NCBI GenBank assembly: GCA_965243825.1
Contig: CBDEVT010000001.1
Span: 806,001-870,000, forward strand
Reading direction: 5' to 3'
Length of the DNA: 64,000 nt
DNA from: JAJCYX01 sp965243825
GTDB lineage: Bacteria > Chloroflexota > Dehalococcoidia > Lucifugimonadales > Lucifugimonadaceae
In this document: positions 9,017 to 17,614 of the stretch, piece by piece
How positions within the stretch are numbered: position 1 is the first letter of the stretch
Layout of the letters: each line of letters opens with the position of its first letter
Translations under genes and position numbers: made by a program
The notes under the pieces: model-generated
What the model saw: only the letters and a program-made list of their open reading frames with translations
Told to the model about the DNA's origin: nothing
The model's database searches: none

Positions 9017-9643
9017 GTGCGTCAGCTACCTGACAGAGTGCTTTGCCTCGTAACCGATCTCAGACGAGCGGGTAGTGAGGATCGATTGCTTCAAACGGTG
9101 GAGCAATCTGTACCTGGCGGTGTAAACATGGTGCAGGTCCGTGCACATGAACTCAACGAACAGGAGCTTGAGCAGCTTGCCCGGAATGTTGTGAGTTCGG
9201 CAGGAAACCGTGCACTCGTGATCGTGAATGGTTCCAAAGAGGTCGCCGTCAAAGCCGGAGCGGACGGCGTACATCTGACAGAGAACAGCCCGAGCCACTA
9301 CTCCGACATCTCCGGTGGCTTGATTGTCGGCAAGTCCGTCCACAGCCTTGAGAACGCGCTGAGGGCGCACAAAGCCGGGATCGATTACGTTGTGCTTGGG
9401 ACCATATTCCAGTCAGCCTCACATCCTGATGGGGAGACCGGTGGACTGGCTCGGGTGGCCGAAGTGACAGGCAAGATGAGTACCCCTGTCATAGCAATCG
9501 GTGGGATCACAGCACGAAACGCCGGCGATGTAGTTGCTGCCGGAGCGTCAGGGATTGCGGTGATTGGTGCGATAATTGAGGCTCAAGACCCTCGTGAAGC
9601 GGCGAACGAACTGGCAGTGGCCATCGGATTGGCGGACAAATAG
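9017..9643 (+). CDS. thiE: Thiamine-phosphate synthase ThiE
   Basis: ThiE joins the pyrimidine (HMP-PP) and thiazole (HET-P) halves into thiamine monophosphate. The 208-residue TIM barrel shows VQVRAHELNE, IVNGSKEVAVKAGADGVHL, a VGKSVHS block, YVVLGTIFQSASHP and VIAIGGITARNAGDV, all typical of ThiE/TenI proteins. The pattern around IFQSASHP supports ThiE, but a TenI-like aminase remains a lesser possibility. It starts with GTG. Its TAG stop shares one base with the GTG start of thiS, which indicates tight coupling. No thiC, thiD, thiF or thiO/thiH is in this window, so the pyrimidine branch and ThiS activation must be encoded elsewhere. Confidence 0.92.
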   Translation: MRQLPDRVLCLVTDLRRAGSEDRLLQTVEQSVPGGVNMVQVRAHELNEQELEQLARNVVSSAGNRALVIVNGSKEVAVKAGADGVHLTENSPSHYSDISGGLIVGKSVHSLENALRAHKAGIDYVVLGTIFQSASHPDGETGGLARVAEVTGKMSTPVIAIGGITARNAGDVVAAGASGIAVIGAIIEAQDPREAANELAVAIGLADK

Positions 9644-9846
9644 TGATCAAGGTACGAATCAACGGCAAAGAGACTGAGCTGGCTCAAGACCAGACCATCG
9701 CCGAGTACCTCGAATCCAAGGGACTCGCCGGGCGTTCCCTCGCAGTGGCCGTCAACGGCACCGTGTTGCGTCGTGAAGAGTTCGTCGAGACCCGGATTTC
9801 AGACGGGGACACTGTCGAGATTGTCCGTCCTGTAGGGGGCGGCTAG
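9643..9846 (+). CDS. thiS: Sulfur carrier protein ThiS
   Basis: This is a 67-residue ubiquitin-fold sulfur carrier whose C-terminal Gly-Gly is adenylated and converted to a thiocarboxylate that donates sulfur to ThiG. The sequence starts MIKVRINGKE and contains the usual AVAVNGTVL and GDTVEIVRPVGGG blocks, ending in glycines as required. The GTG start overlaps the thiE stop by one base. The G-rich codons for its own tail (AGGGGGCGG) may also act as the ribosome-binding site for the next gene. Confidence 0.96.
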   Translation: MIKVRINGKETELAQDQTIAEYLESKGLAGRSLAVAVNGTVLRREEFVETRISDGDTVEIVRPVGGG

Positions 9847-9848
9847 AC

Positions 9849-11279
9849 ATACCGGATCAAGACACTCAGCAGCCAGTCGATTCGGAACCTTCTTCCGGAC
9901 TCAACTATCGCATCCTCGCTGCCGCAGCCGGGGCCTCTGCCCTTTTTCTTGCAGCCCTCGATTTCTCGATAAACGTTTCGCTGCCCGTGTTCCGAGACTC
10001 GCTGAACGAAACCCTTGTCAGCGTTCAGTGGATCATCATCATCTATCACGCAGCTCGTAGCGGGACCGGCTTCGTCGCAGGTCGCCTGGCGGATACCATC
10101 GGTCTCAAGCGAGTTCTGCTGGCTGGAATCGTCCTGTATACGGTCTCAGTGGCCATCATCTCCCTGCAGGGCTCTCTTGCTCCTATCGTGGGGCTACGTG
10201 TGCCACAGGGAATCGGCGTGGCGATACTGTTCACTGTAGGACCAGCCGTAGTGGCAAGAGCATTTGGGCCTGAACGGCGAGGTACGGCGCTCGGAGTGAC
10301 TCTCGGTGCGATGGGTGCAGGTCAGATGGCCGGGACGCTTGGTGGTGGCTGGCTCTCACTCAATATCGGCTGGGAAGCGATCTTCTGGGCTCGTGTACCG
10401 ATCGGAGTAGCAACTCTTGGCCTCGTGTTGTTTGGAGTGCGAGAGATCAGAGGCCGAGACCGCAACCTGGATCCCGTAGCCGCAGGCAGCGTCTTTGTCT
10501 TTCTGTTCGTTCTGGTGCTCGCGCTCTCCTTCGCCCGCCTGGACGGCTGGCTGGCGCTCAGACCAGTTCTGCTCTATTTTGCTTCTCTCTTGCTAATGGC
10601 AGCTGTCGTCTATCGGCATAGGTCATCGCTTCACCCCGTTTTTCCTACCTCGCTTCTATCCGCAGGAGCATTCCGGGCAGGAGTTCTATCCAACCTTGTC
10701 GTCACCTCAGGCACATTCGTGATGTGGTTCCTGTTCCCGTTCTTCGTGGCAGACGTGTTGAACCGCAGCACGCTCGTACTTGGCGCGCTCCTGGCTACGA
10801 TGGCTGGCGCCACGCTCGTTGGCTCAGGAGCTGGTGGCTGGATAGCTGACCGGTTTGGCGACAGGAAGAGTACGGTAGCGGGAGCCGCGATATCTGCTGC
10901 CGGCCTCTGGATGGTAGGTCAGATGACTGGAGGCTCGACTGTGCTCGTGGTGGCCGTAGCGGCGGCTGTCATGGGGTTAGGCTTCGGAGGTCACCAGGCG
11001 GCTGTATACGCGCTCACCATGCGTCGAACCGCCGCTGAGCATGCGGGCTCGGCTTCAGCTTCTCTTGCGGTCGCCCAAACCGTGGGAACGGTCACATCCA
11101 TTGCCGTACTCACTTCTCTGCTCGCATGGCGCGAGGGTTTGAGTGACGCACAATCGGGCTCGGCCATATTCCTCGATGCCTACGGATTCGTATTGCCAGT
11201 AGCAGCCGGTTTAACTCTAATAGGAGGAATTCTGGCTTTGCTTGGTAATGGATCACGCGATGTTCGGCTCGCTCGATGA
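9849..11279 (+). CDS. MFS transporter in the thiamine operon, likely ATA start
   Basis: This is a major facilitator protein of the DHA2/EmrB-like type with many hydrophobic helices and the loop motif GRLADTIGLKRVL between helices 2 and 3, repeated in the second half as DRFGDRKS. The first ATG/GTG/TTG is GTG 9987, which would cut into helix 1 (LAALDFSINVSLPVF). The frame is open upstream to an ATA at 9849, nine bases after AGGGGG, giving a soluble N-terminus and a complete helix 1 (476 residues). It begins three bases after thiS with no terminator between, so it should be under TPP control. A role in moving thiamine, a precursor or a thiazole product is inference; EmrB-like relatives are usually drug exporters. 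Confidence 0.82.
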   Translation: MPDQDTQQPVDSEPSSGLNYRILAAAAGASALFLAALDFSINVSLPVFRDSLNETLVSVQWIIIIYHAARSGTGFVAGRLADTIGLKRVLLAGIVLYTVSVAIISLQGSLAPIVGLRVPQGIGVAILFTVGPAVVARAFGPERRGTALGVTLGAMGAGQMAGTLGGGWLSLNIGWEAIFWARVPIGVATLGLVLFGVREIRGRDRNLDPVAAGSVFVFLFVLVLALSFARLDGWLALRPVLLYFASLLLMAAVVYRHRSSLHPVFPTSLLSAGAFRAGVLSNLVVTSGTFVMWFLFPFFVADVLNRSTLVLGALLATMAGATLVGSGAGGWIADRFGDRKSTVAGAAISAAGLWMVGQMTGGSTVLVVAVAAAVMGLGFGGHQAAVYALTMRRTAAEHAGSASASLAVAQTVGTVTSIAVLTSLLAWREGLSDAQSGSAIFLDAYGFVLPVAAGLTLIGGILALLGNGSRDVRLAR

Positions 11280-11486
11280 TGTCGATGGATATCTTTCGAA
11301 CGATCCTGGCCTGTAAAACTGCAACATATTGAGAAGCTCTGTGAAGCTTCGATTGCTGCGAAAGGCATGTTAGACTCTCGCATCAGCCAGCAATGATTTC
11401 AAATTGCGAGGAAACTTAATCGCGGTTTGGGTCGTTTAACGTAGACCGGGGGCCTCGGGAACAGCCCTTACTGGAGAGGGATTTCT

Positions 11487-12104
11487 ATGACCCTGAAAAG
11501 ACAGACTCTTGTGGTTGTGGCAATTGCCATGACTATTGCGGTGATTGCCGTTGCTTGTGGAGAGACCACAGAGAACGTCATCGCAACTCAGCAGGCGGTA
11601 AACCGTGCCGAAAACACGGCGATCGCCGCTACTAAGACCGTCGCAGCCGGCGGATCAGTGACAAATGACGGACGACTGACCACAGGTGAAGGCAGTATCG
11701 CCTCGATTCAGGCCACCAACACTGCGGCAACCTCAACCGCTCTCGTTGGAGCTACGCCTACGCCAGAACCAACGGAAGTCGTCATCGATGTACCTGAAGG
11801 CCCCACTCTTACAGATGCAGACAACCCTCTGATTCAGATTGGTGACCAGGGTGTCTTCACTCCCGACCTCATCAAGGTTCAGGTGGGGACGACTGTGACC
11901 TGGGTAAACCCAAGGCGATCCGCGAGTTCGACTGCAAGTGACGACGGAGAGGCAGAAGACTGGAACTCAGGTGCAATGAGCAGGGGTGCATTCGCCACCG
12001 AGGATCCCACCTTCTCACACGTGTTCACCATCCCCGGTTGCCACAAGTACCGATCGCTGTTCTCCGGTGACTCAGGTACAGGCGCCGTTTGCGTGGTCGA
12101 ATAG
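11487..12104 (+). CDS. Lipoprotein with cupredoxin-like domain lacking copper ligands
   Basis: A signal peptide with the lipobox AVACG (Cys near residue 24) is followed by a Thr/Ala-rich linker containing PTPEPTE. The C-terminal domain of about 100 residues resembles plastocyanin/cupredoxin proteins (FTPDLIKVQVGTTVTWVNP and FSHVFTIPGC). The type 1 copper site appears to be gone: the first His of the usual NxDxxxHT is replaced by a Ser-rich stretch, and the usual YxCxxH is YRSLFS. Two cysteines (PGC and AVC) could form a disulfide. Function is unknown; it is probably tethered outside the membrane. ATG follows GGAGAGGG at good spacing, and the gene stands alone with its own downstream hairpin. 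Confidence 0.75.
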   Translation: MTLKRQTLVVVAIAMTIAVIAVACGETTENVIATQQAVNRAENTAIAATKTVAAGGSVTNDGRLTTGEGSIASIQATNTAATSTALVGATPTPEPTEVVIDVPEGPTLTDADNPLIQIGDQGVFTPDLIKVQVGTTVTWVNPRRSASSTASDDGEAEDWNSGAMSRGAFATEDPTFSHVFTIPGCHKYRSLFSGDSGTGAVCVVE

Positions 12105-12133
12105 CCTGAGGCCGAGTACAAACTGATACGTGA

Positions 12134-12164
12134 GTAAAGGCCCGGCAAGTTTCCGGGCCTTTAC
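12134..12164 (+). terminator. Strong hairpin after the cupredoxin-like gene
   Basis: A perfect 12-bp stem (GTAAAGGCCCGG/CCGGGCCTTTAC) with a 7-base loop lies 29 bases after the stop codon. The U-rich part is inside the stem (CCTTTAC) rather than after it, so this may be a terminator of the stem-dominated kind or an RNA-stabilising hairpin. Confidence 0.75.
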
Positions 12165-12593
12165 GCGTCAGGCGGACTGGTTTCCGAAGTAGCCGGTTCC
12201 GCAGCATAGATCTGAAAGATGCCGCGCGCGAGCCCTGTGAACATCTGTGCATAGAGCGGCGTGTGTCAGAAGGTGTTCTGGGCTCATCTCTTACCCAAAG
12301 ACAATTCAAGAACACTCAGCAAACAACTCTCCAAGCAGTTCGAGCAGTGCTTTGACATGTGAGCCACTGAAACCCTGGCATTCCGGTTCTGAAGTTAGGG
12401 GAGTTGCTTGTAGGTCGGAAGCACTGGCAACGACTCCTGGCGATACGTTCCACCACTTCCAGCTTGCTTACGACCTATTGAACAGAAACGCGACTGGGAG
12501 GCGAACCGATGGGATATCCACTGGCGGGACACAGCTGGATGAACCACCGTCGTTCAACAGGAGCGTAATTTCTGCTGTGCCTTACAGAGACAG
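12165..12593. other. Intergenic stretch without a convincing gene
   Basis: About 430 bases separate two hairpins that end the convergent cupredoxin-like gene and the ABC importer operon. A 127-codon open frame on the plus strand here has no recognisable domain, unusual composition and no ribosome-binding site. I see no RNA gene. Confidence 0.6.
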
Positions 12594-12628
12594 AGAGGCC
12601 TGCGGCACTTTGTGCACCGCAGGCCTCT
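12594..12628 (-). terminator. Hairpin downstream of the ABC importer operon
   Basis: A 12-bp perfect stem (AGAGGCCTGCGG/CCGCAGGCCTCT) with an 11-base loop lies 29 bases beyond the stop of the last permease gene. No clear T-tract follows on the minus strand, so it is a probable rather than certain terminator. Confidence 0.65.
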
Positions 12629-12657
12629 AATTCCAATCGTTTTCTTGATCGGGCGGG

Positions 12658-13656
12658 CTAGTCCACCTGCCTCAAGCGTGGGTCAAGCCGGTCTCGAAGC
12701 CAGTCACCCAGGAAGTTCAGAGCTATCACCGTCAAGAAGATGGCGCCACCGGGCACCAGCACTTCGTGAGGGGCGATAGAGAGGTAGTCTCGGCCCTGGT
12801 TAGTCATAACACCCCAGGCCGGGATTGGAGGCTGAATACCTGCGCCGACGAACGAGAGCACCGACTCAGACAGAATCAATCCACTCGTGTTGAGCGTTGC
12901 GACAACGATAGCCGTGTTCATCACTCCTGGAAGCAGGTGCCTGAACATAATTCGGAAATCGCTCGCACCGTTAATTCTGGCAGAAGCAACGTAATCCATT
13001 TCGCGCAGGATCAATATCTGCGAACGAATGACACGCACGAAGCCTGCCCAGGCGATCATCGCTAACACAAAGAATAGAACTGTAAGACTTCGACCAAATA
13101 TCAAAGTCACAACAAGAGCGACCATCAAGAATGGCAGCGCATTCCATATATCAACGAAACGCGTTACCAGTTCATCCCATACTCCGCCGTAATAGCCAGC
13201 TATTACGCCGAGACTCACACCAATCACCATTCCAGACAGTAGCGAAATTGCGACCACCTGTAGTGAGATCCTGGAGCCGTGCAGGATCCGGGTGAACATG
13301 TCCCGTCCGACATGGTCCGCTCCAAGCAGGTGATAGCCATCTGGCCATAGTGAATGCGGGAACGTGTCCTTCTGGTTGAAAGGTCGCTCCAGAGCACCTG
13401 TTTCCGAATTCGTATCCAGGTGTCCGTAGCTGAACGGGCTCAGGTGTCGGTCCTGAATATTGCCGATATCGCGGTCATATGGTGAAAACCATGGTCCAGC
13501 AATTGCGGCCAGAACCAGCCAGAACAGGATAAAGACAGGCAGCACCGGGTAACGGCGCAGAATGTACCAGCTGTAACCAAGCAGTCCGGTGATACCCGTG
13601 CCTCGCCTACTAATCGGCTTCAGTTGTGGCTGTTCAATCTCTTGTGCGGTTGTCAT
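12658..13656 (-). CDS. ABC transporter permease, DppC type
   Basis: This is the second membrane subunit of a peptide/opine/nickel (PepT) ABC importer. The 332-residue protein has an N-terminal helix (FILFWLVLAAIAGPWF), the family block GADHVGRDMFTRILHG, about five further helices and the EAA loop that contacts the ATPase (ASARINGASDFRIMFRHLLP). An insertion of about 40 residues between helix 1 and the GADHVGRD block mentions no known motif. It ends the operon binding protein - DppB - DppC and starts 10 bases after the dppB-like stop. The substrate is unknown. Confidence 0.93.
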   Translation of the reverse strand: MTTAQEIEQPQLKPISRRGTGITGLLGYSWYILRRYPVLPVFILFWLVLAAIAGPWFSPYDRDIGNIQDRHLSPFSYGHLDTNSETGALERPFNQKDTFPHSLWPDGYHLLGADHVGRDMFTRILHGSRISLQVVAISLLSGMVIGVSLGVIAGYYGGVWDELVTRFVDIWNALPFLMVALVVTLIFGRSLTVLFFVLAMIAWAGFVRVIRSQILILREMDYVASARINGASDFRIMFRHLLPGVMNTAIVVATLNTSGLILSESVLSFVGAGIQPPIPAWGVMTNQGRDYLSIAPHEVLVPGGAIFLTVIALNFLGDWLRDRLDPRLRQVD

Positions 13657-13666
13657 AGAGCTCTCC

Positions 13667-14617
13667 TTACCCTAACCGCACGCGCGGATCGATGATGGTA
13701 TAGGCGATATCAGACAGCGTCGCGAACACCAGGAAGATGATGATGAATATGAACACCGTTCCCATCAGTAGCGGGAAGTCGTTGTTATTCACCGCCTGGA
13801 ACAGTGCGTCGAATCCAATTCCTGGCCATGCGAACACGATCTCAACCACCAGAGCTCCATTGAGCCAGTTAGCGAAAATCAGCAGAGCTGAAGTGATCGG
13901 TGCAATCAACGCGTTTCGAAGCGCGTGCTTGAAGATCACCTTGTTCCAGCCAACGCCCTTGGCTCTTGCAAGCCGAACGTACTCTGAATCAAGAACCTCA
14001 AGCATTGCAGAGCGTGTGAGCCTCATCAGACCGGCTGCTGCACCCCAACCAAGTGCCACACAGGGGAGGATGTATTCCTTGAACTGGAATGTCGGTGATC
14101 TACCGCCCGACGGTAGTTCGAAAGGCGTTCCGTCCAGCCATACAGAGAAGATCCAGATCAAGACAAGGCCAGTTACGAATGGTGGCGCACCTTGCCCAAT
14201 AATTGCCGCGCCGCGCGCGACATAGTCCCACCAGGACCCTCGTTTAACGGCCGCGATAACACCTGTTGGAATACCTAAAAGAATCGCGAAGACCCAACCA
14301 CCGACTGCGAGCTGAACGGTTGCGCCAATCTTGCCACGCAGCAGTTCTGTCACAGCGCGGTCACGGGCAAGGGACACTCCAAGGTCTCCTCGGAGCGTCT
14401 TACCTATCCACTTCAAATACTGAATGGGCAGAGGATCGTTAAAGCCTAGTCTCTCACCCAGGGCATCCCATTGGGCTTGTGTCATTCCGAAGCCGGAGTC
14501 CGGCACAAATAGTTCACGCGGATCGTTGTGGAACTGAACAAGAACAAATACTGCGATTGTGGCGCCGACGACCGACACAAGAGATGAGAGGAATCTGCTT
14601 ATAAGAAACTTAGCCAT
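13667..14617 (-). CDS. ABC transporter permease, DppB type
   Basis: This is the first membrane subunit of the same PepT-family importer, with about six helices. Features seen are an N-terminal helix (LSSLVSVVGATIAVFVLVQF), the conserved GDLGVSLARDRAV segment, the EAA loop YVRLARAKGVGWNKVIFKHA and the family end signature VYTIIDPRVRLG-like AYTIIDPRVRLG. The length of 316 residues is normal. It follows the binding-protein gene after 242 bases that hold a strong hairpin, which could lower permease expression relative to the binding protein. No partner ATPase (DppD/DppF) is present in this window. Confidence 0.94.
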   Translation of the reverse strand: MAKFLISRFLSSLVSVVGATIAVFVLVQFHNDPRELFVPDSGFGMTQAQWDALGERLGFNDPLPIQYLKWIGKTLRGDLGVSLARDRAVTELLRGKIGATVQLAVGGWVFAILLGIPTGVIAAVKRGSWWDYVARGAAIIGQGAPPFVTGLVLIWIFSVWLDGTPFELPSGGRSPTFQFKEYILPCVALGWGAAAGLMRLTRSAMLEVLDSEYVRLARAKGVGWNKVIFKHALRNALIAPITSALLIFANWLNGALVVEIVFAWPGIGFDALFQAVNNNDFPLLMGTVFIFIIIFLVFATLSDIAYTIIDPRVRLG

Positions 14618-14794
14618 CTTGTCTCTGCTTCCTGACTGACTCTGGCATTAACACTTCGTCGGAAAAGTCGTGGCATCTGCCACCGGTGAGTTAGATAAAT
14701 AGGTTCCGTTTGAAGTGCTTAGTTCGGTCAATGGCTGATCTTCCCCGACCATGCCCGGGATCAGCAAGCCCTGTAATTTGCGCCCTTTTGTTGT

Positions 14795-14824
14795 GAGGCG
14801 GGACCCGTTGCCGGGTCCCGCCTC
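14795..14824 (-). terminator. Hairpin between binding protein and permease genes
   Basis: A perfect 13-bp GC-rich stem (GAGGCGGGACCCG/CGGGTCCCGCCTC) with a 4-base loop lies 35 bases after the binding-protein stop. On the minus strand it is followed by ACAACAAAAG, so there is no U-tract. A strong hairpin here probably gives partial termination or protects the upstream mRNA end, allowing excess binding protein over permease. Confidence 0.7.
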
Positions 14825-14859
14825 TTTTCAACGGTCTACGTTGACCGTTTCTGGAACAC

Positions 14860-16911
14860 CTAGTTCAGTACGATGAACTCGGGGTTACCTGAAACGTTCG
14901 AGTAGTGCTGCTGTCGTCCGTTCCAGGACTTGATGCGGTCGTTGACCACAATGCCCTTCGGAACCTGGAACACGCCTGCGTACTGGACCCAGAACATGCT
15001 GTAGTCCACCCAGTCGAGGTGACGCTGCTCGCGGACCTTAGGGTCGCGCTCAGCAAACATCTCGAAGAGCCACGTAGCGGCAGCAGGAGACTCGAAACCA
15101 ACTCCCCAACCAGGTCGGCTGGAGGAGGTGTCAACCAACGGCAGCGGCCAGTCCAGCGGGAATACGTTGGAGTGAACGTCACCGTTCTTCAACACCGGCA
15201 GGAACTGAATGCGCTGGCGCATCCTCGGGCTGATGACACCACCGTAGTCTTCGATCAGACCTTCGATCTCGATTCCGAGTCGGGCCCAGTCGGACATGAT
15301 GGCGTCAGCAACTTCAAGACCAACAGGACCAGCTTCGGCAGCGTATGCCTGCAGCGTCAGCGGTCCGAAGTCGGATGTGCGTGAAGCAGCAGGGTAACCA
15401 GCTGCAGTCAGCAGAGCGTCAGCTTCGTCGAGGTCAGCGTCGTCGATCTCCCAGGCAACCGACTGTGCGGTACCGGAAGCGGCGATCTTGTTACCGTCAA
15501 CGTCCCAAACGCCGGTCATTCGGTTCGGGTCCCAACCTGGGTACTCCGGTCCCATGTACTCGGAGTAGATCGGGGTTCCGATACCGTTCAGGAGAACCTC
15601 GTTGATGCCACCACGGTCGATAGCAACTGAGAGGGCCAGACGGACCAGGCGAGCCTGCTCCATGTCTGTCATACCAGCCGGGTTGTTGTCGTCCGTGTAG
15701 CGAACGTTGTCCGGGTGGGACTCCTGCCACGGGTCACCCAGCCACGGGTAGTCGATGTCGTAGACAGGCGAATCCCATGGGTTGAGTGGCTCACCGGTGC
15801 GAGCGTGGAACTCTTCCCAGAGGTTTCCTGAGAAGATGATCGACTGACCAACGAAACCACCAGGCATCGTCTCCAGGAACCGGTAGTTGGTTCCGTCGAT
15901 GATTTCCGGCAGTACCTTGTAGTCCAGCTCCACCATGTCGATGGCGCCGTTACGCAGCATGGCCAGCTGCGTCTGAGTCTCAGGGACCTGGATGATCGTG
16001 ATCTCAGCTACGTTACCAACCTGTCTCCAGTGGTCTTCCACAGCGTGAACCGTGCAGCGGTCACCCGGGGTGCAAGCACCCTGGACGTAAGGGCCGGTTC
16101 CGACGTGGTGAGCACGGGCCCACTCAACACCGAAGTCGTCAGCTGTGGTCACCTTGTGAGGGCCACGAGCGGCTGACAGACAACCGAACTGAGAGATGGG
16201 CAGGCAGTAGAAGATCGGCGAAACAAGGCCGACCTCAAAGGTGTACTCGTCAATTGCAGTGGCCTCAAGGAAGATACCGGCGAGGTCACCCGCGTCTCCG
16301 TAGGTGGAGTCGGGGTTTGTCGTGGCGTTCGACCTGTTGAACCACTCAACGGCCTCAGCAGCGTTGAAGATGCCGAAGTCGCGGTTTTCGAAACCACGCG
16401 GAGCCTGGAAGGGGATTCCCTCTTTAAGAGTGAATGTCACCTTCGTGCCAGCGGGGTCAATCGAGAACGAGTCAACGAGTTCAGGAACAAGAGCGTTTCC
16501 GTCTTCGAAGATGAAGAAGTTCTCTTCAACTCCACCGACTTGGTTGGTCGCACTTGTGCGGTACGGGCCAACGTAGCCGATGCCGTAAACAGCCTCAACG
16601 ATACCGCGGTTAGGCACACGAACCAGTGAACCGGAAGGACCGTCAGACGGGCCGTCAGGTGCGGTAGTCGGTGTTGCCGTGTTCTGCGGTCGCGCAGTCG
16701 GCGTCGCAGGGTTTGACGGGTCGACAGGTGCTGCGGTGGTAGCCGTAGCAGCTGGCGGCGACGTCGGCTGAACTGCAGGTGACGTTGCCGTCGGAGGCAC
16801 AGCTGTGGCCTCAGGCTCATCACTTCCGCAGGCAACCGCTGCGATTATCACCAACGAACCCAACGCCAGAAGCGAGGTTCGCCAGCGATTCTTAAACCAG
16901 ATCAAATTCAT
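14860..16911 (-). CDS. Family 5 solute-binding lipoprotein (peptide/nickel type)
   Basis: This is the extracytoplasmic substrate-binding protein of the adjacent importer. It has a basic N-terminus, a hydrophobic core and a lipobox ending AAVACGS, then a Pro/Thr/Ala-rich linker of about 60 residues and a large SBP_bac_5 domain (ARLVRLALSVAIDRGGINEVLL is the recognisable signature region). At 683 residues it is longer than most family members, mainly because of the linker. Translation is placed at ATG 16911, seven bases after GGAGGG; an in-frame GTG 93 bases upstream would add a non-signal-like peptide. A stretch near the C-terminus (DWVDYSMFWVQYAG) is typical of Chloroflexota homologues in my recollection. 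The substrate is unknown. Confidence 0.92.
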   Translation of the reverse strand: MNLIWFKNRWRTSLLALGSLVIIAAVACGSDEPEATAVPPTATSPAVQPTSPPAATATTAAPVDPSNPATPTARPQNTATPTTAPDGPSDGPSGSLVRVPNRGIVEAVYGIGYVGPYRTSATNQVGGVEENFFIFEDGNALVPELVDSFSIDPAGTKVTFTLKEGIPFQAPRGFENRDFGIFNAAEAVEWFNRSNATTNPDSTYGDAGDLAGIFLEATAIDEYTFEVGLVSPIFYCLPISQFGCLSAARGPHKVTTADDFGVEWARAHHVGTGPYVQGACTPGDRCTVHAVEDHWRQVGNVAEITIIQVPETQTQLAMLRNGAIDMVELDYKVLPEIIDGTNYRFLETMPGGFVGQSIIFSGNLWEEFHARTGEPLNPWDSPVYDIDYPWLGDPWQESHPDNVRYTDDNNPAGMTDMEQARLVRLALSVAIDRGGINEVLLNGIGTPIYSEYMGPEYPGWDPNRMTGVWDVDGNKIAASGTAQSVAWEIDDADLDEADALLTAAGYPAASRTSDFGPLTLQAYAAEAGPVGLEVADAIMSDWARLGIEIEGLIEDYGGVISPRMRQRIQFLPVLKNGDVHSNVFPLDWPLPLVDTSSSRPGWGVGFESPAAATWLFEMFAERDPKVREQRHLDWVDYSMFWVQYAGVFQVPKGIVVNDRIKSWNGRQQHYSNVSGNPEFIVLN

Positions 16912-16944
16912 ACAACCCTCCAGAAACCAGGCATAAAACCCAAA

Positions 16945-16977
16945 GGCCCCAACCGCCTCGGGTCCGCACCCGGGGCC
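16945..16977 (-). promoter_or_regulatory. Structured 5' leader of the binding-protein mRNA
   Basis: Between 34 and 66 bases upstream of the start codon, GGCCCC pairs with GGGGCC around an inner hairpin CGGGT/ACCCG. No known riboswitch consensus is recognised. It may be an expression-tuning hairpin or chance in GC-rich DNA. Confidence 0.35.
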
Positions 16978-17614
16978 AAGCCGTCTCCTATCTTTAAGCC
17001 TCACATCCGCAGATCCAGGACAACGTTCAGGTCATACCCGTCTGACCATCACACCATGCATGTCCCTTGAGCGGAACGCGGCCACCGTGCCAGACAGAAT
17101 CCGGCAAGATTGCTGCGAGACGCTAACATCCGGGCGACGCAGTGTCAACGCTTGTAAACATCGTCACTAAGTTGAATTCGAGGGGAATTTGGCTCAATTT
17201 TCGTGAGATGCCCGACCAGGAAGACGACCTGTTTTCAGCGTCTCTCCAGTCACGAGAACTGACTGTCCGCGAGCTCGTGACGACCCATGCGATCGTTCAG
17301 TGAAGGTTTTCGCTGCTGCCCAACTTGCAGTCTGCTTCACAGAGCCGCGCCTCGTGCACTACCTTACGCAACAGCTTGCCGGCGGGATTTCTTTTTATGT
17401 CCACCTCCCAGGATTCGGAGGCTTTCGTACTTCTGAGAGGCATTCACTACGTTTTCCGCCTCGAACACTCGATCCGTAGCTAATGATGCCGAAACCGCAC
17501 CCGAGCCGCCCGGGGGCGAATACACTGTGCCGGGTCCAGATTGAGACTGCCCGCGCAGTTCGCACGTCTGACTGGAAGAGAACGGATAGATAAGTAAGGA
17601 ACCCGCAAAAAGAG
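16978..17614. other. Long divergent intergenic region
   Basis: About 640 bases separate the binding-protein gene and the first enolase-superfamily gene, which point away from each other. No coding region with family similarity, no tRNA and no clear sigma-70 promoter pair could be identified. It presumably holds the promoters of both units; it is the longest non-coding stretch in the window. Confidence 0.6.

Noticed and set aside
12247..12630. 127-codon open frame on the plus strand
   Set aside because: No domain, no ribosome-binding site, and its end runs through the hairpin that follows the ABC operon.
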